Part shown: positions 23,401 through 36,502 of the stretch, in pieces
Numbering within the stretch: position 1 is the first letter of the stretch
Layout: every line of letters starts with the position of its first letter
Source of the DNA: Halichoerus grypus
Lineage: Eukaryota > Chordata > Mammalia > Carnivora > Phocidae
Assembly (NCBI RefSeq): GCF_964656455.1
Contig: NC_135714.1
Coordinates: 167,168,243-167,232,242, forward strand
Length of the DNA: 64,000 bases
Reading direction: 5' to 3'
Translations under genes and position numbers: made by a program
Notes under the pieces: model-generated
What the model saw: the letters and a program-made list of their open reading frames with translations, nothing else
Told to the model about the DNA's origin: nothing
The model's database searches: none

Positions 23401-25127
23401 ACAGAGGTCGACGGTAGCTAAAGCACGGCTTCTCTACAGTGTTGTTTCTTCGACTTAGAACGCTAGCTATTAGACTTCCCTGAAAAGTGGCGCTGCCGTG
23501 CTAGCTTGATGAAACACATGGGGAGTGGTGTTCTGCCTTTCGCTGGGGCCTGAGTCTCACTCGCAGAAAGCTTTGGACTCCCTTGCAGTGCTCTCACGCA
23601 CGCACACAACAAAATGCTTCCACCCTCAGGAGCAGCTGTTTTACCTGCAGCACAGGCTCTCTACCGAGTTTTTCCTTCGAGTTAGGTGGCTGTGTTTCAG
23701 CCTGCACACACACCCTGGGCAACGGTAGTAGCCCCATAACCATGATGTGAGTTGAGAGCTGCCTTCTGTGCCGGCCTGTCCCTCCACCGATATTATGATA
23801 TTGAAACCGTCCCAGGGCTCCCAACCTCAGTACACCCTAAACTGCTTCGCCCTCAGAGAGGTCGACGGTAGCTAAAGCACGGTTTCTCTACAGTGTTGTT
23901 TCTCCGAGTTAGAAAGCTAACTATCAGACTTCCATGCAAAAGTGGGGCCGCAGTATTAGATTCATGGAGCAAGTGGGGAGTCGTGTTCTGGCTTCTTCTG
24001 GGGCCTGGGTCTCACAAGGAAAATGCTTTTGGACTCACTTGCTGTGCACTCACGCATGCACACCACACAATGCGTCCACCCTGAGGCATGGCTCTTTTAG
24101 CCGAAGCAGGAATTCTCTACAGAGTTGTTCCTTTGAGTTAGGCGGTTGGCTTATGGCCTGCAGGAACACACGGGGCAAGGGTACTGGCCTCATAAACAAG
24201 AGGTGAGTTGAGAGCTGCCTTCCGCACCGGCCTGTTTCTCACTCCATTTCACGTATGGGACCCTTTCCCCGGTCTCTCATACACAAACACTATACCACTC
24301 CTGCGGCTTCAGGAACTGCAATGTTAGCTAAAGCGCAGTAAAGCTACAGCATTGATTCTTGGTGTTAGTAGTCTGGTAGGCGAATGAGCTGCACCTGGGA
24401 TTCTTGACAGGCTTGTTTCTTCCCAGTCAGTGTCGAGCACATAGCATTCCAAGCACACATGGAGCAGTAGTGTTAGCTTCAGGTAGCAAGAGCTGAGTCC
24501 AGAGGTGCCTTCTGCCCGGACCTATTTCTCCCTTGGTTTCACGTATGGAACCCGTTCCCCAGGCTCTCAGCCACGGTACTCCGTGTAATACTTCCTCCAT
24601 CTAGAGGTCGACGGTAGCTAAAGCAGGGTTTCTCTACAGTGTTGTTTCTTCGAGTTAGAACACTAGCTGTTAGACTTCCATGCAAAAGTGGGGCTGCCGT
24701 GCTAGCGTGATGAAACACATGGGGAGTCGTGTTCTGCCTTCTGCTGGGGCCTGAGGCTCACTCACAAAAAGCTTTGGACTCCCTTGCAGGGCTCTCATGC
24801 ACGCACACAACATAATGCTTCCACCTTCAAGAGCGGCTCTTTTAGCTGAAGCATGGATTCTCCAGCGAGTTTTTCCTTCGAGTTAGGCGGTTTTCATGAA
24901 GCCTGCACACACACCCGGGGCAACGGTACTAGCCCCATAACCATGGTGTGAGTTGAGAGCTGCCTTCTCTCCGGGCTGTCTCTCCCTCGATTTTAGGAAA
25001 CGGAACCCGTCCCCAGGCTCTCACCCACCGTACACCCTAAACTGCTTCCTCCCACACAGAGGTCGTCGGTAGCTAAAGCACGGTTTCTCTTCAGTGTTGT
25101 TTCTCCGAGTTAGAACGCTTGCTATTA
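20495..25127. repeat. Satellite block of unit 5
   Basis: Full-length 4,633-bp block. It is the first unit with GATCTTGAAACC (~20836), which then runs through unit 9 and recurs in 11 and 12. It shares TCGGCCAC (~22939) with units 4 and 8. Private changes include GTTAGGTTGCTG at ~20722, ACACAAACAC at ~24282, and GAGTTAG instead of GACTTAG at ~23905 in the second half. It is the last unit with GCATGCACACC in the second half. Confidence 0.96.
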
Positions 25128-25828
25128 ATGTCCACAATAGCCAAACTGTGGAAAGAGCCAAGATGTCCACCAACAGATGAATGGATAAAGAAGAGGGGGT
25201 ATATATATATATACAATGGAATATTATGCAGCCATCAAAAGGAATGAGATCTTGCCCTCTGCAACGACGTGGATGGAACTGGAGGGTATCATGCTGAGCG
25301 AAATAAGTCAAACAGAGAAAGACATGTATCATATGACCTCACTGATATGAGGAATTCTTAATCTCAGGAAACAAACTGAGGGTTGCTGGAGTGGGGGCTG
25401 GGGTGGGAGGGATGGGGTCACTGGGTGTTGGACACTGGGGAGGGTATGTGTTCTGGTAAGCGCTGTGAATTGTGCAAGACTGTTGAATCTCAGATCTGTA
25501 CCTCTGAAACAAATAATGCAATATATGTTAAGAAAGAAAAAAAGAAGAAGAAGAATGTAGCAGGAGGGGAAGAATGAAGGGGGGAAAATCGGAGGGGGAG
25601 AAGAACCATGAGAGACGATGGACTCTGAAAAACAAACTGAGGGTTCTAGAGGGGAGGGGGGTGGGAGGATGGGTTAGCCTGGTGATGGGTATTGAGCAGG
25701 GCACGATCTGCATGGAGCACTGGGTGATATGCACAAACAATGAATCATGGAACACTATATCTAAAACTAATGATGTAATGTATGGGGATTAACATAACAA
25801 TAAAAACATTTAATAATAATAATAATAA
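25128..25828 (+). mobile_element. LINE-1 insertion copy, unit 5
   Basis: ORF2 remnant 25128-25350, G-runs 25393-25417 and 25651-25673, AATAAA 25799-25804. TSD copies at 25112-25127 and 25829-25844. Confidence 0.95.
25200..25213. repeat. (TA)7 microsatellite, unit 5 LINE-1
   Basis: Seven TA repeats. Confidence 0.96.
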
Positions 25829-28800
25829 AGAACGCTTGCTATTAGACTTCCATGCAAAAGTGGGGCCGCAGTGCTAGCTTCATGAAACAAGTGGGGAGTC
25901 GTGTTCTGTCTTCTGCCGGGGCCTGAGTCCCACACGGAAAATGGGTCTGGACTCCCTTGCAGTGCTCTCACGCACGCACACAACAAAATGCTGCCACCCT
26001 CAGGAGCAGCTGTTTTACCTGCAGCACAGGCTCTCAACCGAGTTTTTCCTTCGAGTTAGGTGGCTGTGTTTAAGCCTGCACACACACCCTGGGCAATGGT
26101 ACTAGCCCCATAACCATGATGTGAGTTGAGAGCTGCCTTCTGTACCGGCCTGTCTCTCCCCGATATTACGATCTTGAAACCGTCCCAGGGCTCTCAGCCA
26201 CAGTACACCCTAAACTGCTTCGCCCACACAGAGGTCGACGGTAGCTAAAGCACGGCTTCTCTACAGTGTTGTTTCTTCGAGTTAGAACGCTAGCTATTAG
26301 ACTTCCATGCAAAAGTGGGGCTGCCGTGCTAGCGTGATGAAACACATGGGGAGTCGTGTTCTGCCTTTCGCTGGGGCCTGAGTCTCACTCGCAAAAAGCT
26401 TTGGACTCCCTTGCAGTGCTCTCACGCACGCACACAACAAAATGCTTGCACCCTCAGGAGCAGCTCTTTTACCTGCAGCACAGGCTCTCTACCGAGTTTT
26501 TCCTTCGAGTTAGGTGGCTGTGTTTAAGCCTGCACACACCCACGGGGCAACGGAACTAGCCCCATAACCACGTAGTGAGTTCAGATCTGCCTTATGTGCC
26601 AGCCTGTCTCTCCCCCGATATTATGAAATGGAAACCGTCCCCAGGCTCTCAGCCACAGTACACCCTAAACTGCTTCGCCCACAGAGAGGTCGACGGTAGC
26701 TAAAGCACGGTTTCTCTACAGTGTTGTTTCTCCGAGTTAGAAAGCTAGCTGTTAGACTTCCATGCAAAAGTGGGGCCGCAGTCCTAGCTTCATGGAGCAA
26801 GTGGGGAGTCGTGTTCTGGCTTCTTCCGGGGCCTGGGTCTCACAAGGAAAATGCTTTTGGACTCACTTGCAGTGCGCTCACGCATGCACACAGCAAAATG
26901 CGTCCACCCTGAGGCATGGCTCTTTTAGCCGAAGCAGGAATTCCCTACAGAGTTGTTCCTTTGAGTTAGGTGGTTGGCTTTAGGCCTGCAGGCACCCCCG
27001 GGGCAAGGGCACTAGCCTCATCAACCAGAGGTGACTTGAGAGCTGCCTTCCGCACCGGCCTGTTTCTCACTCCATTTCACGTCTGGGACCCTTTCCCCGG
27101 TCTCTCGTACACGAGCAGGGTCAAATTCCTCCTGCTTCAGGAACGGCAATGTTAACTCAAGCGCAGTCACTCTAGAGGATTGATTCTTGGTGTTAGTAGC
27201 CTGGGAACTAGGCATCCAGGCACACAGGGTACAGCAGTGCTAATCTCCTCAAACAAGAGGTGAGTCGACAGCAGCCTTCCTTCCAGGCCTGCTTCTCACT
27301 CCGAGTTACGTTTAGGTTCCATTTCTCATGCTTTCACAAAAACACACAACAGATGAAGTGCACGCTCAGGAAGGGCGATCTTTGCTGAGGCACGGGTTCT
27401 CTACAGTTTTGTTCCTTCGCGTTGCGTGGATGGCACTGAGGACTCCACGCACACACGGGAGAGCCGATCTAGTTTCCCGAAACAAGAGTTGAGTCCATAG
27501 GGGCCTTCTGCCCATGCTTATTTCTCCCTCCGAATTCGGCTGGGACTCCTTCCCCAGGTTTGCACTCAAGCAGACTTGAAAATGCTGCCACCCTGTGGAG
27601 AGGCGAACGAGCTGAAGCTGGGGTTCTTGAGCGGCTTCTTTCTGCCAAATCAGTGTGGAGCCCTTAGCATTCCTATGCACACATGGAGCCGAAGTGTTAG
27701 CTTCAGGTAACAAGAGCTGAGTCGAGAGGAGCCTTCTGGCCCGGACTCCTTCTCCCTCGGTTTCACGTAAGGAACCCGTTCCTCAGGCTCTCACCCACGG
27801 TAGCCTGGAAAGTGCTTCCTCCCTCAGAGAGGTGGATGGTAGCTAAAGCACGGTTTCTCTACCGTGTTGTTTCTTCCAGGGAGAACGCTAGCGATTAGAT
27901 TTCCATGCAAAAGTAGGGCCGCAGTGCTAGCTAAATGAAACACACGGGGAGTCGTCTTCTGCCTTTTGCTGGGGCCTGAGTCTCACTCGCAGAAACTTTG
28001 GACTCCCTTGCAGTCCTCTCACGCACGCACACAACCAAATGCTTCCACCCTCAGGAGCGGCTGTTTGAGCTGAAGCACGGATTCTCTACCGTGTTTTTCC
28101 TTTGAGTTAGGTGGCTGTCTTTCAGCCTGCACACACACCCAGGGCAACGGTACTAGCCCCATAACCATGATGTGAGTTGAGAGCTGCCTTCTGTACCGGC
28201 CTGTCTCTCCCCCGATTTTACAAAATGGAAAATGTCCCCAGGCTCTCAGCCACAGTACACCCGAAACTGCTTCGCCCACAGAGAGGTCGACGGTAGCTAA
28301 AGCACGGTTTCTCTACTGTGTAGTTTCTTCGAGTTAGAACGCTAGCTCTTAGACTTCCATGCAAATGTGGGGCTGCCGTGCTAGCTTGGTAAAACACATG
28401 GGGAGTGGTGTTCTGCCTTTCGCTGGGGCCTGAGTCTCACTCGCAAAATGCTTTGGACTCCCTTGCAGTGCTCTCACGCACGCACACAACAAAAGGCTTC
28501 CACCCTTAGGAGCAGCTGTTTTACCTGCAGCTCGGATTCCCTACCGAGTTTTTCCTTCGAGTTAAGTGGCTGTCTTTAAGCCTGCACACACCCACGGGGC
28601 AACGGAACTAGCCCCTTAAGCATGTAGTGAGTTGAGAGCTGCCTTCTGTACCGGACTGTCTCTCCCCCTATATTCCGAAATGGAAACCGTCCCCAGGCTG
28701 CCAGCCACAGTACACCCTAAACTGCTTCGCCCACACAGAGGTCGACGGTAGCTAAAGCACGGCTTCTCTACAGTGTTGTTTCTTCGACTTAGAACGCTAG

Positions 28801-30461
28801 CTATTAGACTTCCCTGAAAAGTGGCGCTGCCGTGCTAGCTTGATGAAACACATGGGGAGTGGTGTTCTGCCTTTCGCTGGGGCCTGAGTCTCACTCGCAG
28901 AAAGCTTTGGACTCCCTTGCAGTGCTCTCACGCACGCACACAACAAAATGCTTCCACCCTCAGGAGCAGCTGTTTTACCTGCAGCACAGGCTCTCTACCG
29001 AGTTTTTCCTTCGAGTTAGGTGGCTGTGTTTCAGCCTGCACACACACCCTGGGCAACGGTAGTAGCCCCATAACCATGATGTGAGTTGAGAGCTGCCTTC
29101 TGTGCCGGCCTGTCCCTCCACCGATATTATGATATTGAAACCGTCCCAGGGCTCCCAACCTCAGTACACCCTAAACTGCTTCGCCCTCAGAGAGGTCGAC
29201 GGTAGCTAAAGCACGGTTTCTCTACAGTGTTGTTTCTCCGACTTAGAAAGCTAACTATCAGACTTCCATGCAAAAGTGGGGCCGCAGTATTAGATTCATG
29301 GAGCAAGTGGGGAGTCGTGTTCTGGCTTCTTCTGGGGCCTGGGTCTCACAAGGAAAATGCTTTTGGACTCACTTGCTGTGCACTCACGCATGCCCACCAC
29401 ACAATGCGTCCACCCTGAGGCATGACTCTTTTAGCCGAAGCAGGAATTCTCTACAGAGTTGTTCCTTTGAGTTAGGCGGTTGGCTTATGGCCTGCAGGAA
29501 CACACGGGGCAAGGGTACTGGCCTCATAAACAAGAGGTGAGTTGAGAGCTGCCTTCCGCACCGGCCTGTTTCTCACTCCATTTCACGTATGGGACCCTTT
29601 CCCCGGTCTCTCATACACGAACACTATACCACTCCTGCGGCTTCAGGAACTGCAATGTTAGCTAAAGCGCAGTAAAGCTACAGCATTGATTCTTGGTGTT
29701 AGTAGTCTGGTAGGCGAATGAGCTGCACCTGGGATTCTTGACAGGCTTGTTTCTTCCCAGTCAGTGTCGAGCACATAGCATTCCAAGCACACATGGAGCA
29801 GTAGTGTTAGCTTCAGGTAGCAAGAGCTGAGTCCAGAGGTGCCTTCTGCCCGGACCTATTTCTCCCTTGGTTTCACGTATGGAACCCGTTCCCCAGGCTC
29901 TCAGCCACGGTACTCCGTGTAATACTTCCTCCATCTAGAGGTCGACGGTAGCTAAAGCAGGGTTTCTCTACAGTGTTGTTTCTTCGAGTTAGAACACTAG
30001 CTGTTAGACTTCCATGCAAAAGTGGGGCTGCCGTGCTAGCGTGATGAAACACATGGGGAGTCGTGTTCTGCCTTCTGCTGGGGCCTGAGGCTCACTCACA
30101 AAAAGCTTTGGACTCCCTTGCAGGGCTCTCATGCACGCACACAACATAATGCTTCCACCTTCAAGAGCGGCTCTTTTAGCTGAAGCATGGATTCTCCAGC
30201 GAGTTTTTCCTTCGAGTTAGGCGGTTTTCATGAAGCCTGCACACACACCCGGGGCAACGGTACTAGCCCCATAACCATGGTGTGAGTTGAGAGCTGCCTT
30301 CTCTCCGGGCTGTCTCTCCCTCGATTTTAGGAAACGGAACCCGTCCCCAGGCTCTCACCCACCGTACACCCTAAACTGCTTCCTCCCACACAGAGGTCGT
30401 CGGTAGCTAAAGCACGGTTTCTCTTCAGTGTTGTTTCTCCGAGTTAGAACGCTTGCTATTA
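25829..30461. repeat. Satellite block of unit 6
   Basis: Full-length 4,633-bp block. It shares CGAAAC (~28263) only with unit 1, and GCATGACTC (~29421) only with unit 8. It is the first unit with GCATGCCCACC (~29390), which all later units keep. GGGAGTGGTG at ~28401 is private. No gene or other element is visible. Confidence 0.96.
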
Positions 30462-31162
30462 ATGTCCACAATAGCCAAACTGTGGAAAGAGCCAAGATGT
30501 CCACCAACAGATGAATGGATAAAGAAGAGGGGGTATATATATATATACAATGGAATATTATGCAGCCATCAAAAGGAATGAGATCTTGCCCTCTGCAACG
30601 ACGTGGATGGAACTGGAGGGTATCATGCTGAGCGAAATAAGTCAAACAGAGAAAGACATGTATCATATGACCTCACTGATATGAGGAATTCTTAATCTCA
30701 GGAAACAAACTGAGGGTTGCTGGAGTGGGGGCTGGGGTGGGAGGGATGGGGTCACTGGGTGTTGGACACTGGGGAGGGTATGTGTTCTGGTAAGCGCTGT
30801 GAATTGTGCAAGACTGTTGAATCTCAGATCTGTACCTCTGAAACAAATAATGCAATATATGTTAAGAAAGAAAAAAAGAAGAAGAAGAATGTAGCAGGAG
30901 GGGAAGAATGAAGGGGGGAAAATCGGAGGGGGAGAAGAACCATGAGAGACGATGGACTCTGAAAAACAAACTGAGGGTTCTAGAGGGGAGGGGGGTGGGA
31001 GGATGGGTTAGCCTGGTGATGGGTATTGAGCAGGGCACGATCTGCATGGAGCACTGGGTGATATGCACAAACAATGAATCATGGAACACTATATCTAAAA
31101 CTAATGATGTAATGTATGGGGATTAACATAACAATAAAAACATTTAATAATAATAATAATAA
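30462..31162 (+). mobile_element. LINE-1 insertion copy, unit 6
   Basis: ORF2 remnant 30462-30684, G-runs 30727-30751 and 30985-31007, AATAAA 31133-31138. TSD copies at 30446-30461 and 31163-31178. Confidence 0.95.
30534..30547. repeat. (TA)7 microsatellite, unit 6 LINE-1
   Basis: Seven TA repeats, the last unit with the short allele class. Confidence 0.96.
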
Positions 31163-34100
31163 AGAACGCTTGCTATTAGACTTCCATGCAAAAGTGGGGC
31201 CGCAGTGCTAGCTTCATGAAACAAGTGGGGAGTCGTGTTCTGTCTTCTGCCGGGGCCTGAGTCCCACACGGAAAATGGGTCTGGACTCCCTTGCAGTGCT
31301 CTCACGCACGCCCACGACAAAATGCTGCCACCCTCAGGAGCAGCTGTTTTACCTGCAGCACAGGCTCTCAACCGAGTTTTTCCTTCGAGTTAGGTGGCTG
31401 TGTTTAAGCCTGCACACACACCCTGGGCAATGGTACTAGCCCCATAACCATGATGTGAGTTGAGAGCTGCCTTCTGTACCGGCCTGTCTCTCCCCGATAT
31501 TACGATCTTGAAACCGTCCCAGGGCTCTCAGCCACAGTACACCCTAAACTGCTTCGCCCACACAGAGGTCGACGGTAGCTAAAGCACGGTTTCTCTACAG
31601 TGTTGTTTCTTCGAGTTAGAACGCTAGCTATTAGACTTCCATGCAAAAGTGGGGCTGCCGTGCTAGCGTGATGAAACACATGGGGAGTCGTGTTCTGCCT
31701 TTCGCTGGGGCCTGAGTCTCACTCGCAAAAAGCTTTGGACTCCCTTGCAGTGCTCTCACGCACGCACACAACAAAATGCTTGCACCCTCAGGAGCAGCTC
31801 TTTTACCTGCAGCACAGGCTCTCTACCGAGTTTTTCCTTCGAGTTAGGTGGCTGTGTTTAAGCCTGCACACACCCACGGGGCAACGGAACTAGCCCCATA
31901 ACCACGTAGTGAGTTCAGATCTGCCTTATGTGCCAGCCTGTCTCTCCCCCGATATTATGAAATGGAAACCGTCCCCAGGCTCTCAGCCACAGTACACCCT
32001 AAACTGCTTCGCCCACAGAGAGGTCGACGGTAGCTAAAGCACGGTTTCTCTACAGTGTTGTTTCTCCGAGTTAGAAAGCTAGCTGTTAGACTTCCATGCA
32101 AAAGTGGGGCCGCAGTCCTAGCTTCATGGAGCAAGTGGGGAGTCGTGTTCTGGCTTCTTCCGGGGCCTGGGTCTCACAAGGAAAATGCTTTTGGACTCAC
32201 TTGCAGTGCGCTCACGCATGCACACAGCAAAATGCGTCCACCCTGAGGCATGGCTCTTTTAGCCGAAGCAGGAATTCCCTACAGAGTTGTTCCTTTGAGT
32301 TAGGTGGTTGGCTTTAGGCCTGCAGGCACCCCCGGGGCAAGGGCACTAGCCTCATCAACCAGAGGTGACTTGAGAGCTGCCTTCCGCACCGGCCTGTTTC
32401 TCACTCCATTTCACGTCTGGGACCCTTTCCCCGGTCTCTCGTACACGAGCAGGGTCAAATTCCTCCTGCTTCAGGAACGGCAATGTTAACTCAAGCGCAG
32501 TCACTCGAGAGGATTGATTCTTGGTGTTAGTAGCCTGGGAACTAGGCATCCAGGCACACAGGGTACAGCAGTGCTAATCTCCTCAAACAAGAGGTGAGTC
32601 GACAGCAGCCTTCCTTCCAGGCCTGCTTCTCACTCCGAGTTACGTTTAGGTTCCATTTCTCATGCTTTCACAAAAACACACAACAGATGAAGTGCACGCT
32701 CAGGAAGGGCGATCTTTGCTGAGGCACGGGTTCTCTACAGTTTTGTTCCTTCGCGTTGCGTGGATGGCACTGAGGACTCCACGCACACACGGGAGAGCCG
32801 ATCTCGTTTCTCGAAACAAGAGTTGAGTCCATAGGGGCCTTCTGCCCATGCTTATTTCTCCCTCCGAATTCGGCTGGGACTCCTTCCCCAGGTTTGCACT
32901 CAAGCAGACTTGAAAATGCTGCCACCCTGTGGAGAGGCGAACGAGCTGAAGCTGGGGTTCTTGAGCGGCTTCTTTCTGCCAAATCAGTGTGGAGCCCTTA
33001 GCATTCCTATGCACACATGGAGCCGAAGTGTTAGCTTCAGGTAACAAGAGCTGAGTCGAGAGGAGCCTTCTGGCCCGGACTCCTTCTCCCTCGGTTTCAC
33101 GTAAGGAACCCGTTCCTCAGGCTCTCACCCACGGTAGCCTGGAAAGTGCTTCCTCCCTCAGAGAGGTGGATGGTAGCTAAAGCACGGTTTCTCTACCGTG
33201 TTGTTTCTTCCAGGGAGAACGCTAGCGATTAGATTTCCATGCAAAAGTAGGGCCGCAGTGCTAGCTAAATGAAACACACGGGGAGTCGTCTTCTGCCTTT
33301 TGCTGGGGCCTGAGTCTCACTCGCAGAAACTTTGGACTCCCTTGCAGTCCTCTCACGCACGCACACAACCAAATGCTTCCACCCTCAGGAGCGGCTGTTT
33401 GAGCTGAAGCACGGATTCTCTACCGTGTTTTTCCTTTGAGTTAGGTGGCTGTCTTTCAGCCTGCACACACACCCAGGGCAACGGTACTAGCCCCATAACC
33501 ATGATGTGAGTTGAGAGCTGCCTTCTGTACCGGCCTGTCTCTCCCCCGATTTTACAAAATGGAAAATGTCCCCAGGCTCTCAGCCACAGTACACCCTAAA
33601 CTGCTTCGCCCACAGAGAGGTCGACGGTAGCTAAAGCACGGTTTCTCTACTGTGTAGTTTCTTCGAGTTAGAACGCTAGCTCTTAGACTTCCATGCAAAT
33701 GTGGGGCTGCCGTGCTAGCTTGGTAAAACACATGGGGAGTCGTGTTCTGCCTTTCGCTGGGGCCTGAGTCTCACTCGCAAAATGCTTTGGACTCCCTTGC
33801 AGTGCTCTCACGCACGCACGCAACAAAAGGCTTCCACCCTTAGGAGCAGCTGTTTTACCTGCAGCTCGGATTCCCTACCGAGTTTTTCCTTCGAGTTAAG
33901 TGGCTGTCTTTAAGCCTGCACACACCCACGGGGCAACGGAACTAGCCCCTTAAGCATGTAGTGAGTTGAGAGCTGCCTTCTGTACCGGACTGTCTCTCCC
34001 CCTATATTCCGAAATGGAAACCGTCCCCAGGCTGCCAGCCACAGTACACCCTAAACTGCTTCGCCCACACAGAGGTCGACGGTAGCTAAAGCACGGCTTC

Positions 34101-35795
34101 TCTACAGTGTTGTTTCTTCGACTTAGAACGCTAGCTATTAGACTTCCCTGAAAAGTGGCGCTGCCGTGCTAGCTTGATGAAACACATGGGGAGTGGTGTT
34201 CTGCCTTTCGCTGGGGCCTGAGTCTCACTCGCAGAAAGCTTTGGACTCCCTTGCAGTGCTCTCACGCACGCACACAACAAAATGCTTCCACCCTCAGGAG
34301 CAGCTGTTTTACCTGCAGCACAGGCTCTCTACCGAGTTTTTCCTTCGAGTTAGGTGGCTGTGTTTCAGCCTGCACACACACCCTGGGCAACGGTAGTAGC
34401 CCCATAACCATGATGTGAGTTGAGAGCTGCCTTCTGTGCCGGCCTGTCCCTCCACCGATATTATGATATTGAAACCGTCCCAGGGCTCCCAACCTCAGTA
34501 CACCCTAAACTGCTTCGCCCTCAGAGAGGTCGACGGTAGCTAAAGCACGGTTTCTCTACAGTGTTGTTTCTTCGACTTAGAAAGCTAACTATCAGACTTC
34601 CATGCAAAAGTGGGGCCGCAGTATTAGATTCATGGAGCAAGTGGGGAGTCGTGTTCTGGCTTCTTCTGGGGCCTGGGTCTCACAAGGAAAATGCTTTTGG
34701 ACTCACTTGCTGTGCACTCACGCATGCCCACCACACAATGCGTCCACCCTGAGGCATGGCTCTTTTAGCCGAAGCAGGAATTCTCTACAGAGTTGTTCCT
34801 TTGAGTTAGGCGGTTGGCTTATGGCCTGCAGGAACACACGGGGCAAGGGTACTGGCCTCATAAACAAGAGGTGAGTTGAGAGCTGCCTTCCGCACCGGCC
34901 TGTTTCTCACTCCATTTCACGTATGGGACCCTTTCCCCGGTCTCTCATACACGAACACTATACCACTCCTGCGGCTTCAGGAACTGCAATGTTAGCTAAA
35001 GCGCAGTAAAGCTACAGCATTGATTCTTGGTGTTAGTAGTCTGGTAGGCGAATGAGCTGCACCTGGGATTCTTGACAGGCTTGTTTCTTCCCAGTCAGTG
35101 TCGAGCACATAGCATTCCAAGCACACATGGAGCAGTAGTGTTAGCTTCAGGTAGCAAGAGCTGAGTCCAGAGGTGCCTTCTGCCCGGACCTATTTCTCCC
35201 TTGGTTTCACGTATGGAACCCGTTCCCCAGGCTCTCAGCCACGGTACTCCGTGTAATACTTCCTCCATCTAGAGGTCGACGGTAGCTAAAGCAGGGTTTC
35301 TCTACAGTGTTGTTTCTTCGAGTTAGAACACTAGCTGTTAGACTTCCATGCAAAAGTGGGGCTGCCGTGCTAGCGTGATGAAACACATGGGGAGTCGTGT
35401 TCTGCCTTCTGCTGGGGCCTGAGGCTCACTCACAAAAGGCTTTGGACTCCCTTGCAGGGCTCTCATGCACGCACACAACATAATGCTTCCACCTTCAAGA
35501 GCGGCTCTTTTAGCTGAAGCATGGATTCTCCAGCGAGTTTTTCCTTCGAGTTAGGCGGTTTTCATGAAGCCTGCACACACACCCGGGGCAACGGTACTAG
35601 CCCCATAACCATGGTGTGAGTTGAGAGCTGCCTTCTCTCCGGGCTGTCTCTCCCTCGATTTTAGGAAACGGAACCCGTCCCCAGGCTCTCACCCACCGTA
35701 CACCCTAAACTGCTTCCTCCCACACAGAGGTCGTCGGTAGCTAAAGCACGGTTTCTCTTCAGTGTTGTTTCTCCGAGTTAGAACGCTTGCTATTA
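31163..35795. repeat. Satellite block of unit 7
   Basis: Full-length 4,633-bp block. Private changes: GCCCACGAC at ~31310, CGGTTTCTC for CGGCTTCTC at ~31587, two changes in GATCTCGTTTCTCG at ~32802, and CACGCACGCAACA at ~33814. From here on the end of the block carries AAAAGGCTTTGG (~35434), also in unit 1. Units 2 to 6 have AAAAAGCTTTGG. Confidence 0.96.
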
Positions 35796-36502
35796 ATGTC
35801 CACAATAGCCAAACTGTGGAAAGAGCCAAGATGTCCACCAACAGATGAATGGATAAAGAAGAGGGGGTATATATATATATATATATACAATGGAATATTA
35901 TGCAGCCATCAAAAGGAATGAGATCTTGCCCTCTGCAACGACGTGGATGGAACTGGAGGGTATCATGCTGAGCGAAATAAGTCAAACAGAGAAAGACATG
36001 TATCATATGACCTCACTGATATGAGGAATTCTTAATCTCAGGAAACAAACTGAGGGTTGCTGGAGTGGGGGCTGGGGTGGGAGGGATGGGGTCACTGGGT
36101 GTTGGACACTGGGGAGGGTATGTGTTCTGGTAAGCGCTGTGAATTGTGCAAGACTGTTGAATCTCAGATCTGTACCTCTGAAACAAATAATGCAATATAT
36201 GTTAAGAAAGAAAAAAAGAAGAAGAAGAATGTAGCAGGAGGGGAAGAATGAAGGGGGGAAAATCGGAGGGGGAGAAGAACCATGAGAGACGATGGACTCT
36301 GAAAAACAAACTGAGGGTTCTAGAGGGGAGGGGGGTGGGAGGATGGGTTAGCCTGGTGATGGGTATTGAGCAGGGCACGATCTGCATGGAGCACTGGGTG
36401 ATATGCACAAACAATGAATCATGGAACACTATATCTAAAACTAATGATGTAATGTATGGGGATTAACATAACAATAAAAACATTTAATAATAATAATAAT
36501 AA
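35796..36502 (+). mobile_element. LINE-1 insertion copy, unit 7
   Basis: ORF2 remnant 35796-36024, G-runs 36067-36091 and 36325-36347, AATAAA 36473-36478. TSD copies at 35780-35795 and 36503-36518. Same 707-bp length as unit 1. Confidence 0.95.
35868..35887. repeat. (TA)10 microsatellite, unit 7 LINE-1
   Basis: Ten TA repeats, the same allele as unit 1. Confidence 0.96.
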